A model generated the notes under the pieces. It worked only from the letters and a program-made list of their open reading frames with translations, was not told where the DNA came from and searched no databases. A stretch of 5,303 nucleotides of DNA, taken from positions 1 through 5,303 of the forward strand of contig DGDR01000114.1 in assembly GCA_002385545.1 (NCBI GenBank), written 5' to 3'. The stretch is from Clostridium sp. UBA3947 (GTDB lineage Bacteria > Bacillota > Clostridia > Clostridiales > Clostridiaceae). Positions within the stretch are counted from its first letter, which is position 1, and every line of letters starts with the position of its first letter. A program made the translations under genes and the position numbers. Below are positions 1 through 4,904 of the stretch, in pieces.

Positions 1-14
1 AGTATTGCATAAAT

Positions 15-26
15 TGTACCGGTACA
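15..26. promoter_or_regulatory. 12-bp perfect palindrome, candidate operator upstream of the S-subunit promoter
   Basis: The sequence TGTACCGGTACA is a perfect 12-base dyad that ends one base before the proposed -35 hexamer at 28-33. A palindrome in this position could bind a dimeric transcription factor. The outer TGTAC/GTACA halves are broadly reminiscent of GntR-type operators, but no specific regulator can be named. It is short enough to occur by chance, so its value lies in the location. It sits at the window edge, so it could also belong to an upstream gene. Confidence 0.35.
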
Positions 27-27
27 T

Positions 28-55
28 TTGCTTGATTGCCCTTATGGGATATAAT
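28..55 (+). promoter_or_regulatory. Sigma-A-like promoter of the ECF S-subunit gene
   Basis: A -35 hexamer TTGCTT (28-33) is followed after 16 bases by a perfect -10 hexamer TATAAT (50-55). This predicts a transcription start near 61-63 and a leader of about 47 bases before the ATG at 109. The alternative TTGATT at 32-37 is only 12 bases from the -10 and is less likely. The leader is too short for a vitamin riboswitch of known size, so vitamin control, if any, would have to be by a protein repressor. Confidence 0.6.
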
Positions 56-60
56 AGAAA

Positions 61-78
61 TATGATTTCGAAGTCATA
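61..78. promoter_or_regulatory. Imperfect 18-base dyad at the predicted transcription start
   Basis: TATGATTTCGAAGTCATA is an inverted repeat in which 8 of 9 base pairs match; the one mismatch would be a G-U wobble in RNA. It lies exactly where transcription from the 28-55 promoter should begin. It could therefore be a repressor operator or a short hairpin at the 5' end of the mRNA. The evidence is symmetry and position only. Confidence 0.35.
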
Positions 79-108
79 GGAATGATTTATTAAAAAGGGG
101 GAATAAAG

Positions 109-681
109 ATGAGTGATAACAATGTTAGTAGCCATGTAAAAAATATGGTAATCACCGCTATGATGGCTGCCATAGTTTTTGTAGCTACTTATTCTATAAA
201 AATCAATACCTTTGGAGGATATGTGCATTTAGGAGATAGTATGGTGCTTTTATCAGCCTTGCTTTTGGGGAAGAAAAAAGGTGCAATAGCTTCGGCTCTT
301 GGTATGGGGATGGCAGATTTATTATATATGCCAATCTGGGCACCTTTTACTATAGTAATTAAAGCTGTAATGGCTCTTATAGCTGCTTCCATAGCTTTAA
401 GGAGCGAATATGAAGGAGAGAAGGTATGGAACAACGCTCTAGCTTTCATTTTAGCAGGCTTATGGATGACAGCAGCCTACTTTGTAGCAGGAGCCTTTGT
501 AGCAGGTTTAATTTTAGGTGAGCAGGCAAGCCTAGCTGCAGGCTTTGCAGTATCCATTAAGGATATCCCAGGTAATTTATGGCAAGCTTCTGCAGGTATT
601 ATAATAGCTCTTCCAGTAGGTTCTATGTTAATGAAAGCAGGATTACCAGGGTTAGTGAATAGAAAGGAATCTAATTCCTAA
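109..681 (+). CDS. ECF transporter substrate-binding (S) subunit, vitamin uptake type
   Basis: This 190-residue integral membrane protein captures a substrate, usually a vitamin, for an energy-coupling-factor (ECF) ABC importer. About six hydrophobic segments are visible (roughly residues 13-30, 43-54, 57-74, 78-97, 110-135 and 157-176). Typical landmarks of the COG4720/PF07155-like group are the G-Y-V-H-L-G-D motif at 37-43 near the start of helix 2, the G-K-K-K-G turn at 54-58, and the A-D-L-L...I-W-A-P-F stretch at 69-80. The length is normal for S subunits. The ATG has a GGGGGA ribosome binding site at 97-102. No EcfA ATPase or EcfT gene is nearby, so it probably uses a shared energising module encoded elsewhere (group II). 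Substrate is not readable from the sequence. From memory of the family, riboflavin, pyridoxine and hydroxymethylpyrimidine have all been proposed for relatives. The family call is firm and the substrate is unknown. Confidence 0.85.
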   Translation: MSDNNVSSHVKNMVITAMMAAIVFVATYSIKINTFGGYVHLGDSMVLLSALLLGKKKGAIASALGMGMADLLYMPIWAPFTIVIKAVMALIAASIALRSEYEGEKVWNNALAFILAGLWMTAAYFVAGAFVAGLILGEQASLAAGFAVSIKDIPGNLWQASAGIIIALPVGSMLMKAGLPGLVNRKESNS

Positions 682-687
682 TTATAA

Positions 688-726
688 AAAAGCAACCTAG
701 TTTTCTATAACTTAGGTTGCTTTTAA
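688..726 (+). terminator. Rho-independent terminator after the S-subunit gene
   Basis: The arms AAAAGCAACCTA (688-699) and TAGGTTGCTTTT (713-724) are perfectly complementary over 12 bp around a 13-base loop, seven bases after the stop codon. The run of A before and T after the GC-rich core makes it able to act on both strands. It separates this gene from speF. Confidence 0.85.
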
Positions 727-732
727 AATGGT

Positions 733-751
733 CATTTTTCTTAGAAAAATG
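733..751. repeat. Short AT-rich hairpin in the S-subunit/speF spacer
   Basis: CATTTTTC (733-740) and GAAAAATG (744-751) form a perfect 8-bp inverted repeat with a three-base loop, just beyond the terminator and before the speF promoter. It is mostly A and T and lacks a T tract, so it is not a second terminator. It may be an upstream AT-rich element of the speF promoter or chance. Confidence 0.25.
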
Positions 752-794
752 CAAAAATTCAGTTATAAAAGGCTGAAATATTCAAAAATTATTA

Positions 795-823
795 TTGAAA
801 GATATCAGTAAAAGCTATACAAT
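795..823 (+). promoter_or_regulatory. Sigma-A-like promoter of speF
   Basis: TTGAAA (795-800) and TACAAT (818-823) are separated by the ideal 17 bases, predicting a start near 830 and a leader of about 45 bases. This leader is too short for a peptide-coding ornithine sensor like the speFL leader known upstream of speF in enterobacteria. Confidence 0.65.
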
Positions 824-837
824 TCAATAGTAACGAG

Positions 838-854
838 AAAAATTTCAAATTTTT
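838..854. promoter_or_regulatory. AT-only 17-base dyad in the speF leader
   Basis: AAAAATTT (838-845), one central C, then AAATTTTT (847-854) is a perfect 8+8 inverted repeat. It lies just after the predicted transcription start of speF and about 7 bases before the AAAGGG ribosome binding site at 861-866. Its position would suit a repressor operator. In a genome this AT-rich, such a repeat may also be chance. Confidence 0.3.
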
Positions 855-874
855 ATAATGAAAGGGAAAATGCC

Positions 875-3049
875 ATGGAACACTTAAAAATTGCTTGCAC
901 TGAAGAGTCTAAAATATATTTTAGTTCAAATAGAAAAATAGTTTTAGTAGAGAATACTGATTATATAGATGCTGCAGCAGTTGTGTTAACTGACAAAGAC
1001 AAGAGCCTAGTTAAGGAGGTATATAACCTTAGATTAGGTATTCCAGTGATTTTACTTTCAAAAGATATAAAAGAATATACTAAGGATTTTTTAGAAATGC
1101 TTTATAGGCTTGTTCCCATTGAAAATATCGATAAGGAAAGCTTAAGCAAGGAAATAGAAGAAGCGGCAAATGAATATGAAGAAAAGATGTTGCCTCCCTT
1201 CTTTAAAACCTTAAGTGGCTATGTGGAAAGGGGTAATTTGCAGTTCAACTGCCCTGGACATCAAGGGGGGAAGTATTTTCGCAAACATCCAGCAGGAAGA
1301 TATCTTTATGAATTTTATGGAGAACGGATATTCCGATCAGATATATGCAACGCTGATGTAGCTCTTGGAGATTTGTTGATACATCAGGGACCTGCTATGG
1401 AGGCACAGGTATATGCTGCAAAGGTATATAATGCAGACAAGACCTATTTTGTTATGAATGGAACCAGTACATCTAACACTGTGGCTATTAGTGCTATAGT
1501 GGCCCCAGGGGACTTAGTGCTCTTTGATAGAAATAATCATAAATCCGTTTATAATGCAGCCTTAGTACTGTCCGGTGGTAAACCAGTTTACTTAGAAACC
1601 TCTAGAAATCCCTTCGGATTTATTGGGGGTATATATGAACATTGCTTTGATGAAAAGTATCTAAGAGAAGCAGCTGCTAAGGTAGATAGAGAAAAAGCTA
1701 AAAGTAAAAGACCTTTTAGGTTAGCAGTAATACAGCTAGGTACTTATGATGGCACTATATATAATGCCAGACAAGTAGTTGATAAGATAGGACATCTATG
1801 TGACTATATTTTATTTGATAGTGCATGGGTTGGCTACGAGCAGTTTATTCCTATGATGAAGGACTGTTCACCATTGCTTTTAAACTTAAAGCCAGAGGAT
1901 CCAGGTATAATAGTTACTCAATCTGTTCATAAGCAACAAGCAGGTTTCTCTCAGGCGTCTCAGATACATAAAAAGGATAACCATATTAAAGGGCAAAGAC
2001 GGTATGTAGATCATAAGAGATTTAACAATGTATTTAGATTACATGCTTCTACTAGTCCCTTTTATCCCCTATTTGCATCCCTAGATGTTAATGCTAGAAT
2101 GCAGGAAGGGGAAGCAGGGCAGCTCCTATGGAAGGAGTGCATAAAATTAGGGGTAGAAGCGAGAAAAGCAGTACTAAAAAGATGCAAAATGATTAAGCCC
2201 TTTATTCCGCCAATAGTAAGAGGCAAGCGTTGGGAAGAATACGACACTGAGGACATAGTTAACAATATTGAGTTTTTCAAATTCGTGCCCGGTGAACGCT
2301 GGCATTCCTTTGAAGGGTACGGGGAAAATCAATACTTTGTAGATCCAAACAAGTTTATGCTAACTACACCAGGCATTGATGTGGAAACTGGTGAATACGA
2401 TAGCTTTGGAATACCAGCAACCATACTGGCAAATTATCTAAGAGATAATAGAATAATTCCAGAAAAGAACGATTTAAACTCTATCCTATTTATCTTAACT
2501 CCTGCTGAAAGCAAGGAAAAAATGGATGCATTAGTAGAGCAACTAGTAAGGTTTGAACAGCTTATAGAGGAAGATGCACCACTTAAGGATGTGTTACCAA
2601 GCGTATATCATAGCCATGAGGATAGATATAAGGGTTATACCATTGGAAGGCTATGTCAGGAAATGCATGATTTCTATAAACAAAATCAGGCTAAGGACTA
2701 TCAAAAAAAGCTATTCCAAGAGGCTTATTTCCCAGAAAGGGCTATGCATCCTCAAGAGGCCAATTGGGAGCTAGTTAGAAATAATGCAAAGCTAGTACCC
2801 CTTAGAGATATAGTAGGAGAAATAGCTCTAGAAGGAGCATTGCCCTATCCGCCAGGTATCTTTTGTGTGGTACCAGGTGAAAGATGGAATGAGGTAGCCC
2901 AAAGGTACTTCCTTATACTAGAGGAAGGTATTAACCAATTTCCAGGCTTCGAACCAGAAATACAAGGTGTTTACTTGGAGAGGGAAGAGGATGGAGTTAA
3001 AGCCTACGGTTATGTGTGGGCGCCTTATGATAATAATGATGCAAATTAA
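875..3049 (+). CDS. speF: Ornithine decarboxylase, SpeC/SpeF type (PLP-dependent)
   Basis: This cytoplasmic PLP enzyme converts ornithine to putrescine and CO2, consuming a proton; it serves polyamine synthesis and often acid resistance. Its 724 residues match the full length of the large bacterial Orn/Lys/Arg decarboxylases (about 710-755). An N-terminal wing domain covers roughly 1-108, the fold-type-I catalytic core about 109-535, and the C-terminal domain the rest, including E-G-A-L-P-Y-P-P-G at 653-661. Cofactor residues are in place: phosphate-binding N-G-T-S-T-S-N at 195-201, His222 over the ring in N-N-H-K-S, Asp315 in F-D-S-A-W, and Schiff-base Lys353 in T-Q-S-V-H-K-Q-Q-A-G-F-S-Q. 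I recognise long near-identical stretches shared with Escherichia coli SpeC/SpeF, for example 388-400 and 495-503, which favours ornithine over lysine or arginine. The ATG follows AAAGGG (861-866) by 8 bases. No potE antiporter follows; the next gene is convergent behind a terminator. The inducible (speF) rather than constitutive (speC) label is a naming choice. Confidence 0.95.
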   Translation: MEHLKIACTEESKIYFSSNRKIVLVENTDYIDAAAVVLTDKDKSLVKEVYNLRLGIPVILLSKDIKEYTKDFLEMLYRLVPIENIDKESLSKEIEEAANEYEEKMLPPFFKTLSGYVERGNLQFNCPGHQGGKYFRKHPAGRYLYEFYGERIFRSDICNADVALGDLLIHQGPAMEAQVYAAKVYNADKTYFVMNGTSTSNTVAISAIVAPGDLVLFDRNNHKSVYNAALVLSGGKPVYLETSRNPFGFIGGIYEHCFDEKYLREAAAKVDREKAKSKRPFRLAVIQLGTYDGTIYNARQVVDKIGHLCDYILFDSAWVGYEQFIPMMKDCSPLLLNLKPEDPGIIVTQSVHKQQAGFSQASQIHKKDNHIKGQRRYVDHKRFNNVFRLHASTSPFYPLFASLDVNARMQEGEAGQLLWKECIKLGVEARKAVLKRCKMIKPFIPPIVRGKRWEEYDTEDIVNNIEFFKFVPGERWHSFEGYGENQYFVDPNKFMLTTPGIDVETGEYDSFGIPATILANYLRDNRIIPEKNDLNSILFILTPAESKEKMDALVEQLVRFEQLIEEDAPLKDVLPSVYHSHEDRYKGYTIGRLCQEMHDFYKQNQAKDYQKKLFQEAYFPERAMHPQEANWELVRNNAKLVPLRDIVGEIALEGALPYPPGIFCVVPGERWNEVAQRYFLILEEGINQFPGFEPEIQGVYLEREEDGVKAYGYVWAPYDNNDAN

Positions 3050-3054
3050 AAAAG

Positions 3055-3103
3055 GAACACCTTTAGCATCGGTAAAGCTATTTTACCGGGGCTGGAGGTG
3101 TTC
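3055..3103. terminator. Two-tier bidirectional terminator between speF and the convergent gene
   Basis: The outer arms GAACACCTTTAGC (3055-3067) and GCTGGAGGTGTTC (3091-3103) pair over 13 positions, two of them G-U on the + transcript. Inside them a second stem CGGTAAA (3070-3076)/TTTACCG (3082-3088) has a five-base loop; a 2x2 internal loop separates the two stems. On the minus strand the hairpin is followed by CCTTTTTTAA, a strong T tract. On the plus strand it is followed by the weaker TTTAATATATT. It therefore ends the minus gene strongly and speF plausibly. The right arm contains the last codons and stop of the minus gene. Confidence 0.8.
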
Positions 3104-3481
3104 TTTAATATATTCTATCAGTTCATCCATATTCACAAAAATCTTAGGTATATCCAGAGTGGATAGAGTTTCTGGTGTACCATAACCAGGCAGATTAATA
3201 AAGGAATGGTCCAAGGTATACTTCAAAAACTCTCCAAATAGACGAATATGCTTTTTTTCTTCTAACAATTCAGTAATTTTATTCACAACGTAAAAGTAGT
3301 CTGCTTCTCTTGTCTCCTGCCTATAGATAATTGTTCCACTGTACACAGCTGCATAGCTTTTATTAACTACCCGTTGAAGTAAGGGTAATACAAACTTTTT
3401 TTTATATTCCTTAACATTAGAAGCTTTAGTCTTGTAGCAGTGAACAGTAGGCGTAAATGGCTGTTCTTCTAATAGTGACAT
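3083..3481 (-). CDS. Hypothetical cytoplasmic protein, 132 residues, unrecognised
   Basis: I do not recognise this protein and assign no function. It has no signal peptide or membrane segment. It is rich in Lys, Glu and Tyr, with amphipathic stretches that suggest an alpha/beta or mostly helical soluble fold: a basic N-terminal third (K17-K29), a Tyr-rich centre (Y43, Y47, Y53, Y62, Y64), a probable helix at 66-77, a Gly/Pro loop around 98-103 (P-G-Y-G-T-P), and a C-terminal helix at 118-129. Support for a real gene: no competing frame of quality exists on the other strand, a dedicated terminator with a T6 tract lies at its 3' end, and AGAAGG (3494-3499) lies upstream. That ribosome binding site is 12 bases from the ATG, longer than usual, so translation may be modest; no in-frame alternative start is near. 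No good -35/-10 pair was found, although TATAAT occurs on the minus strand at 3548-3553. It is convergent with speF and divergent from the ABC operon, so context gives no role. Confidence 0.7.
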   Translation of the reverse strand: MSLLEEQPFTPTVHCYKTKASNVKEYKKKFVLPLLQRVVNKSYAAVYSGTIIYRQETREADYFYVVNKITELLEEKKHIRLFGEFLKYTLDHSFINLPGYGTPETLSTLDIPKIFVNMDELIEYIKEHLQPR

Positions 3482-3511
3482 AATATCAACTAACCTTCTT
3501 TCTATTTCCCT

Positions 3512-3546
3512 AACTGTTAAAACAGTTGCATTAATTTATAACTGTT
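3512..3546. promoter_or_regulatory. AACTGTT dyad plus third half-site, candidate operator
   Basis: AACTGTT (3512-3518) and its exact complement AACAGTT (3521-3527) form a 16-base dyad with a two-base centre. A further AACTGTT lies at 3540-3546, 28 bases after the first. The cluster starts 30 bases upstream of the minus gene's ATG, where a repressor could block its transcription. The regulator is unknown. Confidence 0.4.
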
Positions 3547-3676
3547 GATTATATATGGTCGACATTGAATAAATATTCTAATTTTTAGGTAAGTTTTTAT
3601 AATTATATCTACCAAAAATGTTAAATTTAATATCAAACTATTAGGTTAAAAGTATATAGTTCATTTTTTCGGATAT

Positions 3677-3682
3677 TATAAT
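3677..3682 (+). promoter_or_regulatory. Possible -10 hexamer for the ABC operon
   Basis: TATAAT fits the sigma-A -10 consensus exactly, but no recognisable -35 lies 16-18 bases upstream. If used, transcription would begin near 3689, giving a leader of about 109 bases with the cre-like site about 43-56 bases downstream of the start. A weaker pair, TTTTCG (3695-3700) and TATCAT (3718-3723) with 17 bases between, would put the cre-like site across the start point. Neither is compelling. Confidence 0.3.
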
Positions 3683-3731
3683 AGTTTTATGGGATTTTCG
3701 ATGTAAAGGTTTTAATATATCATTAAGTTAC

Positions 3732-3745
3732 AGAAAACGATAACA
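3732..3745 (+). promoter_or_regulatory. Catabolite-responsive element (cre)-like site
   Basis: AGAAAACGATAACA matches the CcpA operator consensus TGWAANCGNTNWCA at every position except the first base, including the central CG. It lies 53 bases upstream of the solute-binding protein start. In Firmicutes, a cre downstream of a promoter typically mediates repression by CcpA with HPr-Ser-P when a preferred sugar is present. This would place the transporter under carbon-source control. The consensus is degenerate, and another LacI-family regulator could use a similar site. Confidence 0.5.
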
Positions 3746-3776
3746 ACGCTTTATGTGATGAACAAAAGCATTGTTA
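3741..3776 (+). repeat. 12-bp inverted repeat before the solute-binding protein ribosome binding site
   Basis: TAACAACGCTTT (3741-3752) and AAAGCATTGTTA (3765-3776) pair at 11 of 12 positions, with a single C-A mismatch and a 12-base loop. The left arm overlaps the last five bases of the cre-like site. The right arm ends 8 bases before the AAGGAGGA ribosome binding site. There is no T tract, so this is not a terminator. As RNA it could stabilise the 5' end of an abundant lipoprotein mRNA; as DNA the arms could be two protein half-sites. Confidence 0.45.
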
Positions 3777-3797
3777 ATGATGTTAAGGAGGATTTAT

Positions 3798-4820
3798 ATG
3801 AAAAAAGCTTTATCAGTTTTAGTAGCAGCCGCTATGGCGGTTTCATTAGGAGCTTGTAGTAATAAAACAGACAACGGTGGAGATAAGAAGGACGCTGGTT
3901 CCTTAGTAATTTATTCACCACACCCACTAGAGTTTATAGATCCAATAGTAAATGAGTTCGAAAATAAGACGGGTGTTAAGGTAGAAGTTGTGGCAGCTGG
4001 TAGCGGAGAACAATTAAAGAGAGTTGAAGCTGAAGGGGATAACCCAATGGGCGATATTCTCTGGGGTGGTTCCTTATCAACTCTAGAGCCTAAGAAGGAA
4101 TACTTCGAAAAATATAAGTCAGTAAATGAAGAATTTGTTTACGATGAATACAAGAACGAAGATGGTACTATTACAAGATTCTCAGTAATACCAAGCGTTA
4201 TAATGGTTAATAAGAATCTTATTGGTGACATTAAAATTGAAGGATATGAAGATTTGCTAAATCCAGCACTTAAGGGAAAGATAGCAAATGCGGACCCTAC
4301 AAAGTCATCTTCTTCCTTTGAGCAAATCGTAAATCAGCTTTATGCTATGGGTAATGGCGATCCTGAAAAAGGATGGGACTACGTTGCTAAGCTAACAAAG
4401 AACTTAGATGGTAAGCTATTAAGTGGTTCTTCAGCAGTTTATAAAGGTGTTGGCGATGGAGAGTACACTGTAGGATTAACCTTTGAAGAAGTAGCTGTTA
4501 AGTACGTTAAGGACGGAGCACCTGTGGAAATTGTTTATCCTAAGGAAGGTACAATTGCAAAGCCAGACGGAGTTGTAATTATAAAGAATGCAAAGAACAT
4601 GGAAAATGCTAAGAAGTTCATTGATTATGTTACAAGCAAAGAGGCTCAGGATTTAATCGTAAATGAACTTAACAGAAGATCTGTAAGAAAAGATGTTGGA
4701 CCAGCTGCTGGCTTAAAGACATTAGAAGAAATTAAGCTTATACAAGATGATGAAAAATGGGTAAATGATAATAAGCAAGCAATAATGGACAAATATAAAG
4801 AAATATTTACATCAAATTAA
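3798..4820 (+). CDS. ABC transporter solute-binding lipoprotein, AfuA/FbpA-like (COG1840 type)
   Basis: This membrane-anchored receptor captures a small anionic ligand outside the cell for an ABC importer. I chose the ATG at 3798 because AAGGAGGA (3785-3792) sits 5 bases ahead and the protein then begins M-K-K-A-L; a TTG at 3771 is in frame but would add nine residues ahead of a perfect lipoprotein signal. The result is 340 residues, normal for the family. The signal peptide ends in lipobox L17-G-A-C20, followed by a Ser/Asn/Gly/Lys linker to about 34. The mature domain starts L-V-I-Y-S-P-H-P (36-43), then G-D-I-L-W-G-G (85-91), A-D-P-T-K-S-S-S-S (165-173) and G-L-T-F-E-E (226-231), the usual layout of AfuA/FutA-like binders. 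Classical iron binders use a pair of adjacent tyrosines; I see none here (Y237 stands alone), so iron(III) is doubtful and a phosphorylated sugar or phosphonate is possible. It precedes the cognate ATPase after a hairpin, and a cre-like site lies upstream. Confidence 0.9.
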   Translation: MKKALSVLVAAAMAVSLGACSNKTDNGGDKKDAGSLVIYSPHPLEFIDPIVNEFENKTGVKVEVVAAGSGEQLKRVEAEGDNPMGDILWGGSLSTLEPKKEYFEKYKSVNEEFVYDEYKNEDGTITRFSVIPSVIMVNKNLIGDIKIEGYEDLLNPALKGKIANADPTKSSSSFEQIVNQLYAMGNGDPEKGWDYVAKLTKNLDGKLLSGSSAVYKGVGDGEYTVGLTFEEVAVKYVKDGAPVEIVYPKEGTIAKPDGVVIIKNAKNMENAKKFIDYVTSKEAQDLIVNELNRRSVRKDVGPAAGLKTLEEIKLIQDDEKWVNDNKQAIMDKYKEIFTSN

Positions 4821-4825
4821 GAACG

Positions 4826-4873
4826 AGTCCCTACGAAATTATTGAGGTTACCCCTACTTTTTTCGTAGGGACT
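4826..4873 (+). repeat. Intercistronic hairpin between solute-binding protein and ATPase genes
   Basis: AGTCCCTACGAAA (4826-4838) and TTTCGTAGGGACT (4861-4873) are perfectly complementary over 13 bp around a 22-base loop, starting 5 bases after the stop codon. The stem is not followed by a T tract (TTACTAAATC follows), so it is unlikely to terminate fully. Stems in this position commonly protect the upstream mRNA or cause partial read-through, keeping binding protein in excess over ATPase. A second CCCTAC in the loop (4852-4857) could pair instead with GTAGGG (4865-4870). Confidence 0.75.
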
Positions 4874-4904
4874 TACTAAATCTTAGACTTTGGAGGAGAA
4901 TATA

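Larger units (their letters stand above)
3482..3797. other. 316-base gene-free divergent regulatory region
   Basis: This AT-rich stretch lies between the divergent starts of the minus-strand gene and the solute-binding protein gene. From left to right it holds the minus gene's ribosome binding site, the AACTGTT dyad (3512-3527) with a third copy (3540-3546), a possible -10 hexamer (3677-3682), a cre-like site (3732-3745), a 12-bp hairpin (3741-3776) and a strong ribosome binding site (3785-3792). Between about 3555 and 3675 I see only AT-rich sequence with trivial short dyads, such as TTAAATTTAA at 3621-3630. No open frame of coding character was found. Confidence 0.7.

Noticed and set aside
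56..108. Possible vitamin riboswitch in the S-subunit leader
   Set aside because: The leader is only about 47 bases from the predicted start, too short for known TPP, FMN, cobalamin or THF aptamers, and it holds no matching conserved cores.
189..449. Open frame on the minus strand inside the S-subunit gene
   Set aside because: It is fully antisense to a well-recognised membrane protein, has low-complexity composition and no ribosome binding site of note.
854..859. TATAAT as the speF -10 hexamer
   Set aside because: It would start transcription within or after the AAAGGG ribosome binding site (861-866), and has no fitting -35; the 795-823 promoter is far better.
824..874. Leader peptide like the enterobacterial speFL ornithine sensor
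   Set aside because: The predicted speF leader is about 45 bases and contains no frame long enough for such a peptide.
2062..2280. Open frame on the minus strand within speF
   Set aside because: It is antisense to a highly conserved enzyme region and is explained as a shadow of it.
2967..3185. Open frame on the plus strand across the speF end and terminator
   Set aside because: It overlaps speF in another frame and runs through the bidirectional terminator; its composition is not protein-like.
3771..3797. Nine-residue N-terminal extension of the solute-binding protein from a TTG
   Set aside because: The ribosome binding site at 3785-3792 lies inside it and points to the ATG at 3798, which gives a textbook lipoprotein signal peptide.
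4826..4873. Full rho-independent terminator after the solute-binding protein gene
   Set aside because: The stem is strong but no T run follows it, and the ATPase gene starts 32 bases later with no visible promoter of its own.
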